NCBI GenBank assembly: GCA_965277595.1
Contig: CBDIDH010000002.1
Span: forward strand, 496,001 to 560,000
Source: CBDIDH01 sp965277595
GTDB lineage: Bacteria; Planctomycetota; Planctomycetia; Isosphaerales; Isosphaeraceae
DNA length: 64,000 bases
Direction of reading: 5' to 3'
Shown here: positions 52,044 through 61,695 of the stretch, piece by piece
How the letters are laid out: each line of letters starts with the position of its first letter
Position numbering within the stretch: position 1 is the stretch's first letter
Position numbers and translations under genes: made by a program
The notes under the pieces: model-generated
Seen by the model: the letters and a program-made list of their open reading frames with translations, nothing else
Databases searched by the model: none
Told to the model about the DNA's origin: nothing

Positions 52044-53297
52044 TCAGAATCCGAGCGTCGGGCCTCGGTTGCTGGCCTTGATGAGGCGTTCGAGCATGGC
52101 GAGAAGCTCGGGGGAATTAGGAATTTCCTTGAACTTGAGAACGGGGCCAGGGAGCGATCCAAGACTCTCCTCGTCGACCTTGAGACGGTCGGAGATCGCC
52201 AGAAGATAGCGAGGCGGACCATGTTCGGGCAAGAGGCGAAGAAGTCGTTCGAGGCTCGAACGTTTCCAGAAGCCGAGCACCTCGACGAAGACATCTAGCC
52301 CCGTCGGCCTGTGAACAAACCGAAAATCGGGAACCCAGATTCCTTCGCGGCCAAGCTCGATGACGTCGGTCGCCTCGGTCACTTCCCAGGCCGGGGCAAT
52401 CTGGCGGAAGCGGTCGACGAAGGAGGCAATCTCGGCGGGAACATACGTGCCAGTATCGCCCTGATGCGAAACGAGCGCGTCTTTTGAGGAAAGATGGAAG
52501 GTTCGTGGGTCGCGGCGTGGACCCCAGCGGAGTTCGGCGTCAAGACGGAAGTCCTGGCAGTGCAACAGCGTCGGCAGAAAAAAGGCCATTTGAAGGCCGT
52601 AGCGATTCGTCGCGCTGAAGAGGCTGAGGGGGCCGTCAATCTGAAAGACGTAGCCGTCCTTCATGTCGCCTTCAACGCGGTACAACAACCGATGAAACTT
52701 GAGTTTGCGAAAAATCTGGCGATAGCGCGCGGGCTTTTCGCCGCGAACCTCGGCGCGGACGAGGACCGAGCGGACGAGGACCGACTGGGCCAGCGCCACG
52801 TTGTAGCGATCAACAAGCCGCTGGGCGCTGATGTCTTCAAACTTGAGGAGTCGGTTCTCGTCCTTGAGGTCGGCGAAAAGGGCCGTGGCGACGGTTTCCG
52901 GGGTCAGGCCAAGCTGGGCGGCAACCTCGGCGAGGATCGCCTCGCGGTCGAAAGGCCGACGCGGGCCGCCCGAGGCGCGGAGCGCCTTGCGATGCTCGGC
53001 GGCGGCGGTAAAAACTTTGTCGCGAAGGGTTTCGGGCGGAACTTCCGAGACAACCTCGAACTCGGCGCGGTCTTCGAGGACCTTGGCGAGGCCGCGATGC
53101 GCGAGTGTGGCCAGCCCTTCGCCGACAAGCTCGTCAATCTCCGACTCGATCTCGCCGCGGGTCATGCCGACCCCTTCGCGGAAGATCATCAGGAGGCTTT
53201 CGGCGACCTCAAGCCACTGCGAATTCTCGCGCGGAAGATAGCGCGGAATGACCCGCTGTTTGGAGATTGCGACGCGAACGAGGTTTCCGCTGAGCAT
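52044..53297 (-). CDS. Bax1-like nuclease (DUF790)
   Basis: A 417-aa protein of the DUF790 family, related to archaeal Bax1, a nuclease that binds and stimulates the XPB helicase. The N-terminus LSGNLVRVAISKQRVIPRYL and the middle LKFHRLLYRVEGDMKDGYVF are typical. The nuclease core near the C-terminus has WVPDFRFVHR followed by DVFVEVLGFW, fitting a PD-(D/E)xK site. The XPB-like helicase gene lies upstream on the same strand. The ATG at 53297 is the family start; the frame is open further without support. The pair would unwind and incise damaged DNA (inference). Confidence 0.87.
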   Translation of the reverse strand: MLSGNLVRVAISKQRVIPRYLPRENSQWLEVAESLLMIFREGVGMTRGEIESEIDELVGEGLATLAHRGLAKVLEDRAEFEVVSEVPPETLRDKVFTAAAEHRKALRASGGPRRPFDREAILAEVAAQLGLTPETVATALFADLKDENRLLKFEDISAQRLVDRYNVALAQSVLVRSVLVRAEVRGEKPARYRQIFRKLKFHRLLYRVEGDMKDGYVFQIDGPLSLFSATNRYGLQMAFFLPTLLHCQDFRLDAELRWGPRRDPRTFHLSSKDALVSHQGDTGTYVPAEIASFVDRFRQIAPAWEVTEATDVIELGREGIWVPDFRFVHRPTGLDVFVEVLGFWKRSSLERLLRLLPEHGPPRYLLAISDRLKVDEESLGSLPGPVLKFKEIPNSPELLAMLERLIKASNRGPTLGF

Positions 53298-53379
53298 GAA
53301 CGATCGTGCCCGGCCCGCCAGGTCTGGACAGGCGGGAACGCCTCTCTGGAAAACGTCGCGATCCCCGACCGTCGATCTA

Positions 53380-53571
53380 TCAACCCCCCAGCCACCAGCG
53401 CCGGGGTTTGGCGTCATTCTGGTGGTCGGCGAGGCGGCGAAGAATGAGCTGAACGTTGGCGTCGTAACGACCGGAACGTGCTTCGGTTTCGGCCGTCGTG
53501 GCCGGAGTCTGGGGCCTGACCAGCGACTTCGGCGTCGATTCGATCGGGCTTTGCGGAATCATATCGGCCAT
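53380..53571 (-). CDS. Possible small protein between XPB and Bax1 genes
   Basis: A 63-aa frame from ATG 53571, or up to 90 aa from GTG 53652 overlapping the XPB stop. The N-terminal half is Pro/Thr-rich; the C-terminal half (RYDANVQLILRRLADH) is a plausible helix ending in RRWW. GGGA lies upstream of the ATG. It has no recognisable family. It fills the only gap in the helicase/nuclease unit, so it may be real. Confidence 0.35.
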   Translation of the reverse strand: MADMIPQSPIESTPKSLVRPQTPATTAETEARSGRYDANVQLILRRLADHQNDAKPRRWWLGG

Positions 53572-53632
53572 GAAAGGGATTCCCGGTTCGGGTGGTATCC
53601 AGGACTCGAAGCGAGGAAAAGGGGGTGGGGGG

Positions 53633-55045
53633 TCAGTCCCCTCCGTAGGCACTGTGCTGGCGGCGGCGATTCGAGGTGAATTCCTCGACCGTGCCGCGGG
53701 TTACGACTTCGTAAAGAGTGGCTTCCTTATCTCCCGACTTCCGCAAAATGCGACCGAGACGCTGAACGTGCTCTCGAACCGAGCCCGACCCAGAGAGTAC
53801 CACGGCAACATTTGCCTCGGGAACGTTCACCCCTTCGTTCAGAACCCGGGAGGTCGCGACGATCGGAAACGCTCCCGAGTTGAACCGCAAAAGGACGTCG
53901 CGGCGCTCCTTGGTTTTGGTCTGATGCGTGATCACGGGGACAAGGAATTTTCGAGCGATCTCGTAGACTGTTGCATTATCGTGAGTAAAAATCAAGATTC
54001 TGTCGCCATTGTGCCGTTCTAGCAACTTTCCGAGCAGCCCGAGCTTGTTCGGGGCGGCGAGTGCGAGCGTGCGCTGAAGTCGATACGCGAGATAGGCTTG
54101 ACGTCCTTCGGGCGATCGATGCGCGGTGACCAGAAATTGCGCCCAGGCGTTGGGACGGCGCATGTCCACGCCGTGATCCTGAAGAAACGTCCGATAGATT
54201 TCTCGGGCTGATTCGTAGCGGTGCCGATCTTCCTCGGACAGATTGACGTGAAGGGTTTCGACCCGGTAATCGGCGAGGAACCGGCCGCGAAGCTGGGTGA
54301 TCTCGCGACGATAGACGATCGGGCCGATGAGAACGTCAAGATGGCTGTGGGCGAGGTCGGCCCGCTCGGGAGTCGCCGTCAGACCGAGCCGGAAGGGGGC
54401 CATCGCGCAGACGGCCGACTGGCCATACGTCGGCCCGGGAAGGTGGTGGCACTCGTCGTAAACGATCAGGCCGAACCGATTTCCGAGCCGGCCCATGTGA
54501 AGGTGCGCCGAGTCGTAACTGGTGACGGTCAGCGGCTTCACGTCATACGAGCCGCCGCCGATCATGCCGACCTCGACGCCAAAGGCGAGCGAAAGCTCGT
54601 CGTACCACTGGTTCATCAGGTCGATCGTGGGCGTGACGACCAGGGTCGGGCGTTTGGCTTTTTCAATCGCGAGGTTGGCGAGGTGGGTCTTGCCCGTGCC
54701 CGTCGGCAGGACGACGACGCCGCGTCCGCCGCTTTTCCACCAGGCGTCAAGCCCTTCGGTCTGGTGTGGGAAAGCGTCCTTGGTGACCTGAAAGGCGAAG
54801 TTGACCGGCTCATAGGCGCGGGCGTTGTCGATCCGCGCAATCTTCTGGCTCATCAGGTGTTCGACGATCTCGCGGTAGCGGATCGCCTCGGCCCGATACA
54901 TCCTGGCGCGGGGGTCGAACGTGACGCCCGGCAGGCCGAGGTCGTTCCCTTCGGCGAGTCCTTCGATGAGGATGGTTCCCTCGTCGAAGAGGAGCCGCGG
55001 TTTCGGGGCGGCGTCGGTCGCGAGCCTGGCGGCCTGCTGCGTCAT
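53633..55045 (-). CDS. XPB/Rad25-like DNA helicase
   Basis: A 470-aa SF2 helicase. Walker A is VLPTGTGKTHLA (112-123), motif II is YDECHH (196-201), motif III is LGLTATP (220-226), and motif VI is RLGRILRKSG near residue 435. The N-terminal damage-recognition-like part (FDEGTILIEGL to VTFDPRARMYRAEA) and the overall length match bacterial and archaeal XPB rather than UvrB or RecG. It translocates on DNA with ATP and in archaea acts with Bax1. ATG 55045 follows GGGGGTGAG. It is the first gene of the XPB-Bax1 unit. Confidence 0.9.
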   Translation of the reverse strand: MTQQAARLATDAAPKPRLLFDEGTILIEGLAEGNDLGLPGVTFDPRARMYRAEAIRYREIVEHLMSQKIARIDNARAYEPVNFAFQVTKDAFPHQTEGLDAWWKSGGRGVVVLPTGTGKTHLANLAIEKAKRPTLVVTPTIDLMNQWYDELSLAFGVEVGMIGGGSYDVKPLTVTSYDSAHLHMGRLGNRFGLIVYDECHHLPGPTYGQSAVCAMAPFRLGLTATPERADLAHSHLDVLIGPIVYRREITQLRGRFLADYRVETLHVNLSEEDRHRYESAREIYRTFLQDHGVDMRRPNAWAQFLVTAHRSPEGRQAYLAYRLQRTLALAAPNKLGLLGKLLERHNGDRILIFTHDNATVYEIARKFLVPVITHQTKTKERRDVLLRFNSGAFPIVATSRVLNEGVNVPEANVAVVLSGSGSVREHVQRLGRILRKSGDKEATLYEVVTRGTVEEFTSNRRRQHSAYGGD

Positions 55046-55114
55046 CGCGTGCTCACCCCCGGCGAAGTCCGGTTGCAACGTCGATACAATCTTACACGAT
55101 TTCGGCAGCAATCA

Positions 55115-55726
55115 CTAGCGGAACCGTCTCGGGTCGGGAAGCGCCTGGCATTCCCGGGGTGTCAGGTCGCGCCAATCACCGGGTTTCAACGTGCCAAGCT
55201 CGATCGGTCCGACGGCGACGCGGACCAGCCTTAACGTCGGATGGCCGACGGCCGCGGTCATCCGGCGGACCTGCCGATTTCGCCCTTCGCGGATGATCAG
55301 CCGCAGCCAGGCTGTCGGCACGTTCTTGCGGAAGCGGATCGGGACGGGGCGATCCGGCAAATCGGGCGGCTCGGATAGACATTCCACCTCGGCGGGGCGC
55401 GTCAATCCATCGTTGAGCGTCACACCTTTTCGAAGGGCCTTAATCGCGGTCTCGTCTGGAAGGCGTTCTATCTGAACGAGATAGGTCTTGGGGTGTTCAA
55501 ACCGGGGATCGGTGAGCAAGTGGGCGAGGCGGCCGTCGTCGGTCAGGAGCAGGAGCCCTTCGCTATCGCGATCGAGCCGGCCGATCGGATAAACGCCAGG
55601 AATGGCGATGAACTCGCGGAGCGTCGCCCGACCCTCGATGCCGCTGAACTGGGTGAGGACGTCATACGGCTTGTGAAAGGCGATCGTCCGGGAGTTCCGA
55701 ACCTCGGGCCGACGTGGCCGGGACAT
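55115..55726 (-). CDS. rluE: 23S rRNA pseudouridine synthase, RluE-type
   Basis: A 203-aa RsuA/RluB/RluE-family enzyme without an S4 domain, the RluE form. The catalytic Asp is in GRLDRDSEGLLLLT near residue 51, and the signature IREGRNRQVRRM lies near 148. It isomerises a uridine in 23S rRNA (U2457 in E. coli numbering). ATG 55726 gives the conserved start; the frame is open upstream only through repeat sequence. It ends 69 bp before the XPB gene on the same strand. Confidence 0.9.
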   Translation of the reverse strand: MSRPRRPEVRNSRTIAFHKPYDVLTQFSGIEGRATLREFIAIPGVYPIGRLDRDSEGLLLLTDDGRLAHLLTDPRFEHPKTYLVQIERLPDETAIKALRKGVTLNDGLTRPAEVECLSEPPDLPDRPVPIRFRKNVPTAWLRLIIREGRNRQVRRMTAAVGHPTLRLVRVAVGPIELGTLKPGDWRDLTPRECQALPDPRRFR

Positions 55727-55738
55727 CACGGGCTTCTC

Positions 55739-55830
55739 AGGGCAAAGGGCAAAGGACAGAGGGCAAAGGACAGAGGGCAAAGGGAGAATTTAGCCCTTTG
55801 TCCTCCGCCCTTTGTCCTGGAGTCCTCAGG
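55739..55830. repeat. Heptamer palindrome family B, copy 4
   Basis: The left arm has AGGGCAAAGGGCAAAGGACA repeated units, the centre is GGGAGAATTTAGCCC, and the right arm is CCCTTTGTCCTCCGCCCTTT followed by GTCCTGGAGTCCT. It lies between the RluE and ATPase genes. Confidence 0.85.
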
Positions 55831-55865
55831 AAGAACAAAATCGGCCGCGAAGGCACAAGAAACGA

Positions 55866-57338
55866 CTAACCGTGGCCGTAGCCGCGGTCAAAGGCTTCAA
55901 GGTCGCGCATATAGGCGGAATAGGTGGTGCGGAAGGTGTCGGCATCGACGGACCAGGCGGGTTGGTCCTCGGTGTGGCGGTGGCAGTGTTCCTCAACGAG
56001 TCGGTGAAGAAACTTGAAAAGCTGGCGAGGCGTGCGCAGGTTTCCAAGAGCGTCTTTGAGACTGTCGTCGGGGATCGTCTCGTCGACAAACTGGCGGAGG
56101 CGGGGGCCGTCGCCGTTTGAGCTTGGGTTCAACGCGCAGGCGCGGAGGCGGTCTCCGGCGAGGTCGTATAGCGAGGGGCCAGTCCAGCGCAAGGGCTTGA
56201 TCATGTTGAGCTTGTCGGGTCGGGCGCGGTCGTAAAAGTCCTTGTCTTCCTTTTCAAGATAATACGCCAGCTCGATCGGAAGCAGGAGCTTGATGCCGAT
56301 ACCCGGATGTCGCAAGAACTTGTGATCGAGCAGGGGCCAGATCAGGGCACGCATCTTGCGCGGATCGCCTTCGATTTGCTGGGGCTCGTCAACACGGTCG
56401 ATCAGAACGATGATTCCCGCGTAACCAAGCGTGTTCAAGACCCCCTGGAACTTGCGGAGGAGTTCGTAACGTTCCTCGCCGCCGGTTCTCGCGGCCGTGG
56501 GCAGGGGTTGGCCGCCGAGTTCGCCGGGGTTGAACCAGAGGAGTTCCCAGCGCAGGGCCGAGGGATCGCGGCTGAGGACGCGGACGCCCTTGCGAATCTC
56601 GCGAGCAAACCACTCGGCGCGGGCGAGTCGCCAGGCCCAGTAAAGCCAGCCGGCGAGGACGGGAACGAGGAACCAGGGCAAGACGCTCCGTTGCTGAAGC
56701 GCGGGAATCAGGGCGATCAAGGCGATGACAATCAGCGACGTTCCGAAGCCGATTTGCAGGTCGCGGCGCGACCAGAGCGGGCGGAACCCCGACCGTCGGC
56801 GGAGCCGGCTCCAACGACGCTCAATCGGCTCGCCGGTTGATTGGTCGTAAAGAGCGGCGAGTAAGAGGAGATCGCGGCGCTGATCGATGCTGAGCGCGGA
56901 GAGGTCCATCTTCTCGGCCGTGAGCGCATCGATAAGCTGGGTCACGCCTTGCGCCAGGATCGCATCCATGTGATCCTGAAGCCGCCAGCGGCCGAGCGCC
57001 TGGTCGGTGTCTCGGGCGCGGACGGCCGTCTTGAAGTGGTCAAGATAGGGGTTGAAATCGTCATAAGAGATGACGAAAACACGCTCGTGGGGGTGCTGCT
57101 GGTTATACAACTCAAGCTCGGCGACGGCCTGTAGACGCAAGGCGGTCTTGCCGCTCCCTTTCTCGCCAAAGACGAGAGCCGTGGAAGGGTCGGCCGGGCT
57201 GCCGAAGAACTTGTTCCAGGCGGGGTGATGGATCTTGACCAGGCACCGCTTTTTAAAGACCGTATCGGTCTGGGCGTCTTCTTCGCTGAACGGGTTGGCG
57301 GCAATCCCGTGGTGCTCAAGAAACTGTTCGGTCTTCAT
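55866..57338 (-). CDS. P-loop ATPase with an internal membrane hairpin
   Basis: A 490-aa protein. Walker A is FGEKGSGKTALR near residue 57, and Walker B is GIIVLIDRVDEP near residue 312. Between them, at about 195-250, two transmembrane helices (IGFGTSLIVIALIALIPAL and LPWFLVPVLAGWLYWAW) are inserted. The C-terminal third is helical (TPRQLFKFLHRLVEEHC). The N-terminus EHHGIAANPFSEEDAQ is AAA+/ORC-like. The layout resembles KAP- or STAND-type ATPases, but I cannot name a family. ATP binding is clear; the role is unknown. It appears monocistronic. Confidence 0.7.
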   Translation of the reverse strand: MKTEQFLEHHGIAANPFSEEDAQTDTVFKKRCLVKIHHPAWNKFFGSPADPSTALVFGEKGSGKTALRLQAVAELELYNQQHPHERVFVISYDDFNPYLDHFKTAVRARDTDQALGRWRLQDHMDAILAQGVTQLIDALTAEKMDLSALSIDQRRDLLLLAALYDQSTGEPIERRWSRLRRRSGFRPLWSRRDLQIGFGTSLIVIALIALIPALQQRSVLPWFLVPVLAGWLYWAWRLARAEWFAREIRKGVRVLSRDPSALRWELLWFNPGELGGQPLPTAARTGGEERYELLRKFQGVLNTLGYAGIIVLIDRVDEPQQIEGDPRKMRALIWPLLDHKFLRHPGIGIKLLLPIELAYYLEKEDKDFYDRARPDKLNMIKPLRWTGPSLYDLAGDRLRACALNPSSNGDGPRLRQFVDETIPDDSLKDALGNLRTPRQLFKFLHRLVEEHCHRHTEDQPAWSVDADTFRTTYSAYMRDLEAFDRGYGHG

Positions 57339-57566
57339 CCCGGGTGCGGCCCTTTCCTGCGTGTCCCGAATCCGGCGTCGGTCTGTCCGTCACGTCTGGC
57401 TGTCTTTACCAACGTCTTACCCGATCCGCCCCCCGGCCCGCAATCGCAAGCGATTGACGCAACCCGCGCGGGCACCTTAACATGACCCCCGCGTTGATCG
57501 TCGGTAACCTCCGGCGGTTTCCACGACGCTCACGACACATAATCGATCATCGAGGCGCAACTCCTG

Positions 57567-58364
57567 ATGTCAGGGCCCGATAGACTCCGCGCCGTCCATT
57601 GCTGGACGCTGGCCGCCCTGATCGCCGTATCAGGTTGTTCGGTCGATGTTTCCGTCCCGAAACCGGCTCAAGAGATCCGGGTCGCGGCGGCGAGCGACCT
57701 TCAAGGTGTCTTGCCCGAGATCGTTCGACGGTTCGAGGAGACTTCGGCGTTGAAGGTCAGGGTGACCTACGCCTCGTCGGGCAAGCTGACCGAGCAGATC
57801 CGGGCCGGGGCGAAGTTTGACCTCTTTCTGGCCGCGAACGAGTCGTTCGTGAAGAAACTGGCCGACGAGAAACTCGTGCTCCGCGAAAGTATTCAGCCGT
57901 ATGCGATCGGCTCGCTTGTTCTGGTCGTCCGGCGCGAGTCGGCCGAGGCGGTGAGGTCGTTGAATGACCTGACGAATCCGGCGGTCAAACATGTTTCGAT
58001 CGCCAATCCCGTTCTCGCTCCTTATGGCGCCGCGGCGCGCGAGGCGCTAGATAATTCGGGAGTCTGGGACGAGGTCGAACCGAAGCTCATCTTCGCGGAT
58101 TCGGTCCGCCAGGCGTACCTCTTCGTGGAGTCCGGCAATGCCGACGCGGCGCTCGTGGGTCGGGCGGTCGTGAACGAGAAGCAGGTCGGAGTTGTCGAGG
58201 TCGACCCCGCGACGTATGACCCGATCGTTCAGTATCTTGGATTCGTGAAGACGGGCGAGCCCGACCACGACCCCGCGCCCTTTGCCAGGTATCTCAGGGG
58301 GCCGGACGGGCGTTCGATCCTCGAAGCGCACGGGTTCAAGGTGCCTGCGGCCGCCGGACCATGA
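57567..58364 (+). CDS. modA: Molybdate ABC transporter substrate-binding lipoprotein
   Basis: A 265-aa periplasmic binding protein. The lipobox AVSGC gives a lipidated Cys near residue 24. The mature protein starts IRVAAASDLQGVLPEI, and the oxyanion-binding segments YASSGKLTEQIRAGAKFDLF and IANPVLAPYGAAA are typical of ModA. It captures molybdate or tungstate and hands it to the ModBC transporter. Its stop overlaps the modB start by 4 bp (ATGA), a sign of coupling. Confidence 0.93.
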   Translation: MSGPDRLRAVHCWTLAALIAVSGCSVDVSVPKPAQEIRVAAASDLQGVLPEIVRRFEETSALKVRVTYASSGKLTEQIRAGAKFDLFLAANESFVKKLADEKLVLRESIQPYAIGSLVLVVRRESAEAVRSLNDLTNPAVKHVSIANPVLAPYGAAAREALDNSGVWDEVEPKLIFADSVRQAYLFVESGNADAALVGRAVVNEKQVGVVEVDPATYDPIVQYLGFVKTGEPDHDPAPFARYLRGPDGRSILEAHGFKVPAAAGP

Positions 58365-59044
58365 CGACAAACCCGGCGGTTGACTTCGCGCCTCTATGGC
58401 TCTCGGTTCAGATTGCGATCCTCGCGGCCTTGATAGACATCGTGGCCGGGGTGCCGATCGCGGTCTTGCTGGCCAGAGGTCGATTCGTGGGCAAGGGACT
58501 GCTGGCGGGCTTCCTCATCTTGCCACTGGTCTTGCCGCCGACCGTCCTTGGCTATTGTTTGCTGCTCTTGCTGGGAAGGCGCGGGGGATTGGGCTGGTGG
58601 CTGGAAAACAGGCTGGGCGTGGTGCTGGTTTTCCACTGGTCGGGGGCGGTCATTGCCTCGGCGATCGCGGCGTTTCCGCTGTTCTTGTTACCGGCGCGAG
58701 GGGCGATCGAGGGGGTTGACCCGGCGCTTGAGGACGTGGCGCGAATGCTCGGGCGCGGCGAACTCTCGGTCTTCATGGGGGTGACCTTACCGCTGGCCTG
58801 GCGAGGGCTCGCGGCCGGGGCCGTGCTTGCCTTTGCGCGGGCGCTTGGCGACTTCGGGGCCACGATGATGGTCGCGGGGAATATCCCGGGGCGAACGCAG
58901 ACCGCGGCGCTGGCGATTTATGACGCGGTGGAGTCAAACGACCCGACCCGGGCGGCCTGGCTCTCGGCCTGTATCTCGGTCGTCTCGGTCGTGGCGCTCT
59001 GGATTGTGCAACGCTCCATCCCCGCGCGGGGGATCGGCCGTTGA
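58361..59044 (+). CDS. modB: Molybdate ABC transporter permease
   Basis: A 227-aa integral membrane protein with five or six helices. The EAA-type loop that contacts the ATPase is ALEDVARMLGRGELSVFMGV near residue 124. It forms the homodimeric channel for molybdate. The start is at the 4-bp overlap with modA; the gene overlaps modC likewise by 4 bp (TTGA). Confidence 0.94.
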   Translation: MTTNPAVDFAPLWLSVQIAILAALIDIVAGVPIAVLLARGRFVGKGLLAGFLILPLVLPPTVLGYCLLLLLGRRGGLGWWLENRLGVVLVFHWSGAVIASAIAAFPLFLLPARGAIEGVDPALEDVARMLGRGELSVFMGVTLPLAWRGLAAGAVLAFARALGDFGATMMVAGNIPGRTQTAALAIYDAVESNDPTRAAWLSACISVVSVVALWIVQRSIPARGIGR

Positions 59045-60147
59045 GGGAGTCGGACGGCGGTTCCCTCGCGCTGGACGTCGACTTGAACTACCAGGTTCAT
59101 AAGGATTTACGCCTGGAAATCGCCCTGTCGATCGGTCGCGAGTGCGGCGTGATTTTTGGACGCTCCGGCGCGGGCAAGACCACGATTTTGCGGCTGATCG
59201 CCGGGTTGGCGAGGCCCGATCGCGGGTTTGTCCGCATCGGCGGTGAGACGGTCTTTGACGGGCAAGGACACGTCAACCGCCCCTTGAGAGAGCGTCGGGT
59301 GTCGATGGTCTTTCAGGACGACCTGCTCTTTCCGCATCGCAACGCGGCGGGAAACATCCGGTTCGGACTCAAAGGGCAATCCCGGGCCGAGGCGGAAAAA
59401 CGCGTGAACGAGGTCGCCTCGCTTTGCGGAGTTTCCCATCTCCTCAATCGGCCGACGGCGACACTCTCGGGAGGCGAACGGCAGCGGGTCGGCCTGGCCA
59501 GAGCCCTGGCGCCGAGACCGGCGCTCTTGCTCTGCGATGAACCGATCTCAGCGCTCGACCTGACGGGTCGTCGCGCCCTGATCGAGAGCCTGAAAACCGT
59601 GCAAGAGGCCGAGGCGATCCCGGTCCTGTATGTCACCCACAGCCCGGCCGAGGCCGTGGCGATGGGATCGCGACTCTTCTTGATCGAGTCCGGCAAGGTG
59701 GTCGATCGCGGGGCGCCTCTGGATGTCCTGGCAAGGTCGGGCCTGGGTCCAGACCTCGGAGATGTTCGCAACGACTTCGCCGGGGTTGTCGAGGAAAATC
59801 CAGGGGGTGGCGCCGAGACGTTCATCAGGCTCAGCGGAGGTCCAGTCCTGGTCGTCCCCCGGCGGAACGACCCGACTGGATCAGCCGTGAGAGTGGCGAT
59901 CCGAGCCGATGAGATATTACTGGCGCGAGGCGCGGTCGAGGGCCTGAGCGCCCGGAACGTGATCGCCGGCGCGGTGGATCGGGTCATTCCGCACGGCGAC
60001 GAGGCCGAGGTTCTCGTCAAGACCGGTGCCTTGACCTGGGCCGTCAGCGTCGTCGGGACCGCGGTCGCGTCGCTCGGTCTGGTGCCCACCGCGGGCGTTC
60101 ATCTGATCATCAAGGCGCGAAGCGTTCAGGTGCGCGAAGGGCCTTGA
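59041..60147 (+). CDS. modC: Molybdate ABC transporter ATP-binding protein
   Basis: A 368-aa ATPase. Walker A is GRSGAGKTTILRLIAG near residue 40, the signature is LSGGERQRVGLARAL near 140, and Walker B is LLLCDEPISALDL near 161. The C-terminal 130 residues include a TOBE/molbindin-like domain (GLSARNVIAGAVDRVIPHG) that senses the oxyanion. The start is TTG 59041 overlapping the modB stop. It energises molybdate import at the inner membrane. It is the last gene of modABC. Confidence 0.94.
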   Translation: MRESDGGSLALDVDLNYQVHKDLRLEIALSIGRECGVIFGRSGAGKTTILRLIAGLARPDRGFVRIGGETVFDGQGHVNRPLRERRVSMVFQDDLLFPHRNAAGNIRFGLKGQSRAEAEKRVNEVASLCGVSHLLNRPTATLSGGERQRVGLARALAPRPALLLCDEPISALDLTGRRALIESLKTVQEAEAIPVLYVTHSPAEAVAMGSRLFLIESGKVVDRGAPLDVLARSGLGPDLGDVRNDFAGVVEENPGGGAETFIRLSGGPVLVVPRRNDPTGSAVRVAIRADEILLARGAVEGLSARNVIAGAVDRVIPHGDEAEVLVKTGALTWAVSVVGTAVASLGLVPTAGVHLIIKARSVQVREGP

Positions 60148-60315
60148 ACATCTAGAAGTCTGTCCGAGCAACGCTTCGGGATGATCTTCGCCAGATTTTC
60201 TTTCACCCGAATTCACCGAATGAATGACTTCGAAAGCTAAAATCGTTCGCGATCGTCTTATAGGGGGTCGTAAGAGTTCATGTCTGGCCAATCACCGTGC
60301 CATGACGCACGGGAA

Positions 60316-61695
60316 TCACCACGCCATCTCCACATTTTGAGCATTGCGCCCGAGCTTTAACAGATTGTGCACCGTCGCCATCAAACGCCATTCGCTTCGC
60401 ATCCAGGCCAATCCGCGGAGCGAAAACCGCCGCATGCCCAGCCCTTGCTTCAACTGGCCAAAGATCGGCTCGATCATCCCCTTCCGCGTCGCCTACATCG
60501 CGCGACCCTTCGTCGTCCGCGGCTTCCTCGCCATCCGCTGCTTCGCCGAGAGGCCGCTGGGAATCCGCCCTTGAGGGGCTGACGCGACCTTCGCGTTGTG
60601 CTTCCGTCGCTCAGTCGCCAGGGACGCCGCGATGCCGCGCGGCTACAGCACCGTCGCCTTCGTCTCGCTGTCGTAGCCGTCATCACCCAATACCGCCTCG
60701 ATCGTCTCCTTGACGCCCGCGGCCTCAAGATTCGCTTGCGAGTGATCCACCATCGGCACCAACGGCCTGACGTCGTTGGCCTGGTCGGTCCGATCGGCGG
60801 CCAGGATGATCTGATGCTCATTGGTCACGGCCTGGGCGTTGCCGCACTGGTCTCAACCCTTGTTCGGCGTCTTCATGATCCGCGCCTGAGGGGCGGTGAA
60901 GTTGATCTGATCCTTGGGCTCGGGAACCGTCTCGGCCGGCGGGGGCGCGGACGGCGGCTTCACCTTAGTCTTGGCGGCGAGCGGCGTCCTCGCTGGCGTC
61001 GATCCTGGCACGTTCTTCCAGCAGCTTCCTGGCCTCATGGATCTTCGCCAGACGGCTCTGACGACGAGCCAGTTCGTCGGTCGCTCATCGCCCTGTCGGC
61101 CAGGACCATGCTCGAGGTCTTCGGAGGACCATGCTCGAGGTCTTCGGCCTTGTCGGCAGCCTCGGCGTTGGCCAGGAGCTTGGCAATTTCTTCCCTTGAG
61201 CCGGATTTTTTCGGCCTTCATCCGATTGTCGCTCATCGCCTTGGGCCGCGAGGCGTTCGCCTTGACCTTCGAGCCGTCCAGCGCGATGGTACCGACCCGG
61301 GTCAGGCCCGCCAGGGCGCAGAGTTCGAGGACCTCGACGAAGAGGGTCTCCAGCCGAGCCAGGTGGATCTCGCGGGAGTCGCTGATGGTGCGGAAGGCGG
61401 GGATGTCGTCGCCAACGATGTTGCGGCAGGCGACGTCGACCCGCCACCGCCTCATGATCCGCCGCGAGTACTCGTGCCCGTGGCCTAACAGTACAAAAGC
61501 AGCGCGGCCATCATCCGGGGATGGAAGGGGGGTTGACCGCGTAACTCACGTTCGTGGTAAGCGAAAATGGGGGAGAGATCAAAGGTGGAGACGGTGTCGA
61601 GGAGGAAGTAAACCAGGTCGCCATTAGGGAGCCAGTCGTGGAGCGAGAGCGGGAAGCGGTAGATCTGGGTCGGTGGGTCAGTCGCGGTACGTCAT
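60316..61695 (-). mobile_element. Degenerate IS1182-type transposase
   Basis: About 1.38 kb on the minus strand would encode a DDE transposase of the IS1182 type but is broken by several stops and frameshifts. In order: start near 61695, then QIYRFPLSLHDWLPNGDLVY, FHPRMMAALLLY followed by a stop, RTISDSREIHLARLETLFVE, VGTIALDGSKVKANASRPKA (Asp of the DDE site), KTPNKG, NEHQIILAADRTDQANDVRP, GDDGYDSETK, and a C-terminal IEPIFGQLKQGLGMRRFSLR to the stop at 60316. Terminal inverted repeats could not be found by eye. It is inactive. Confidence 0.85.
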
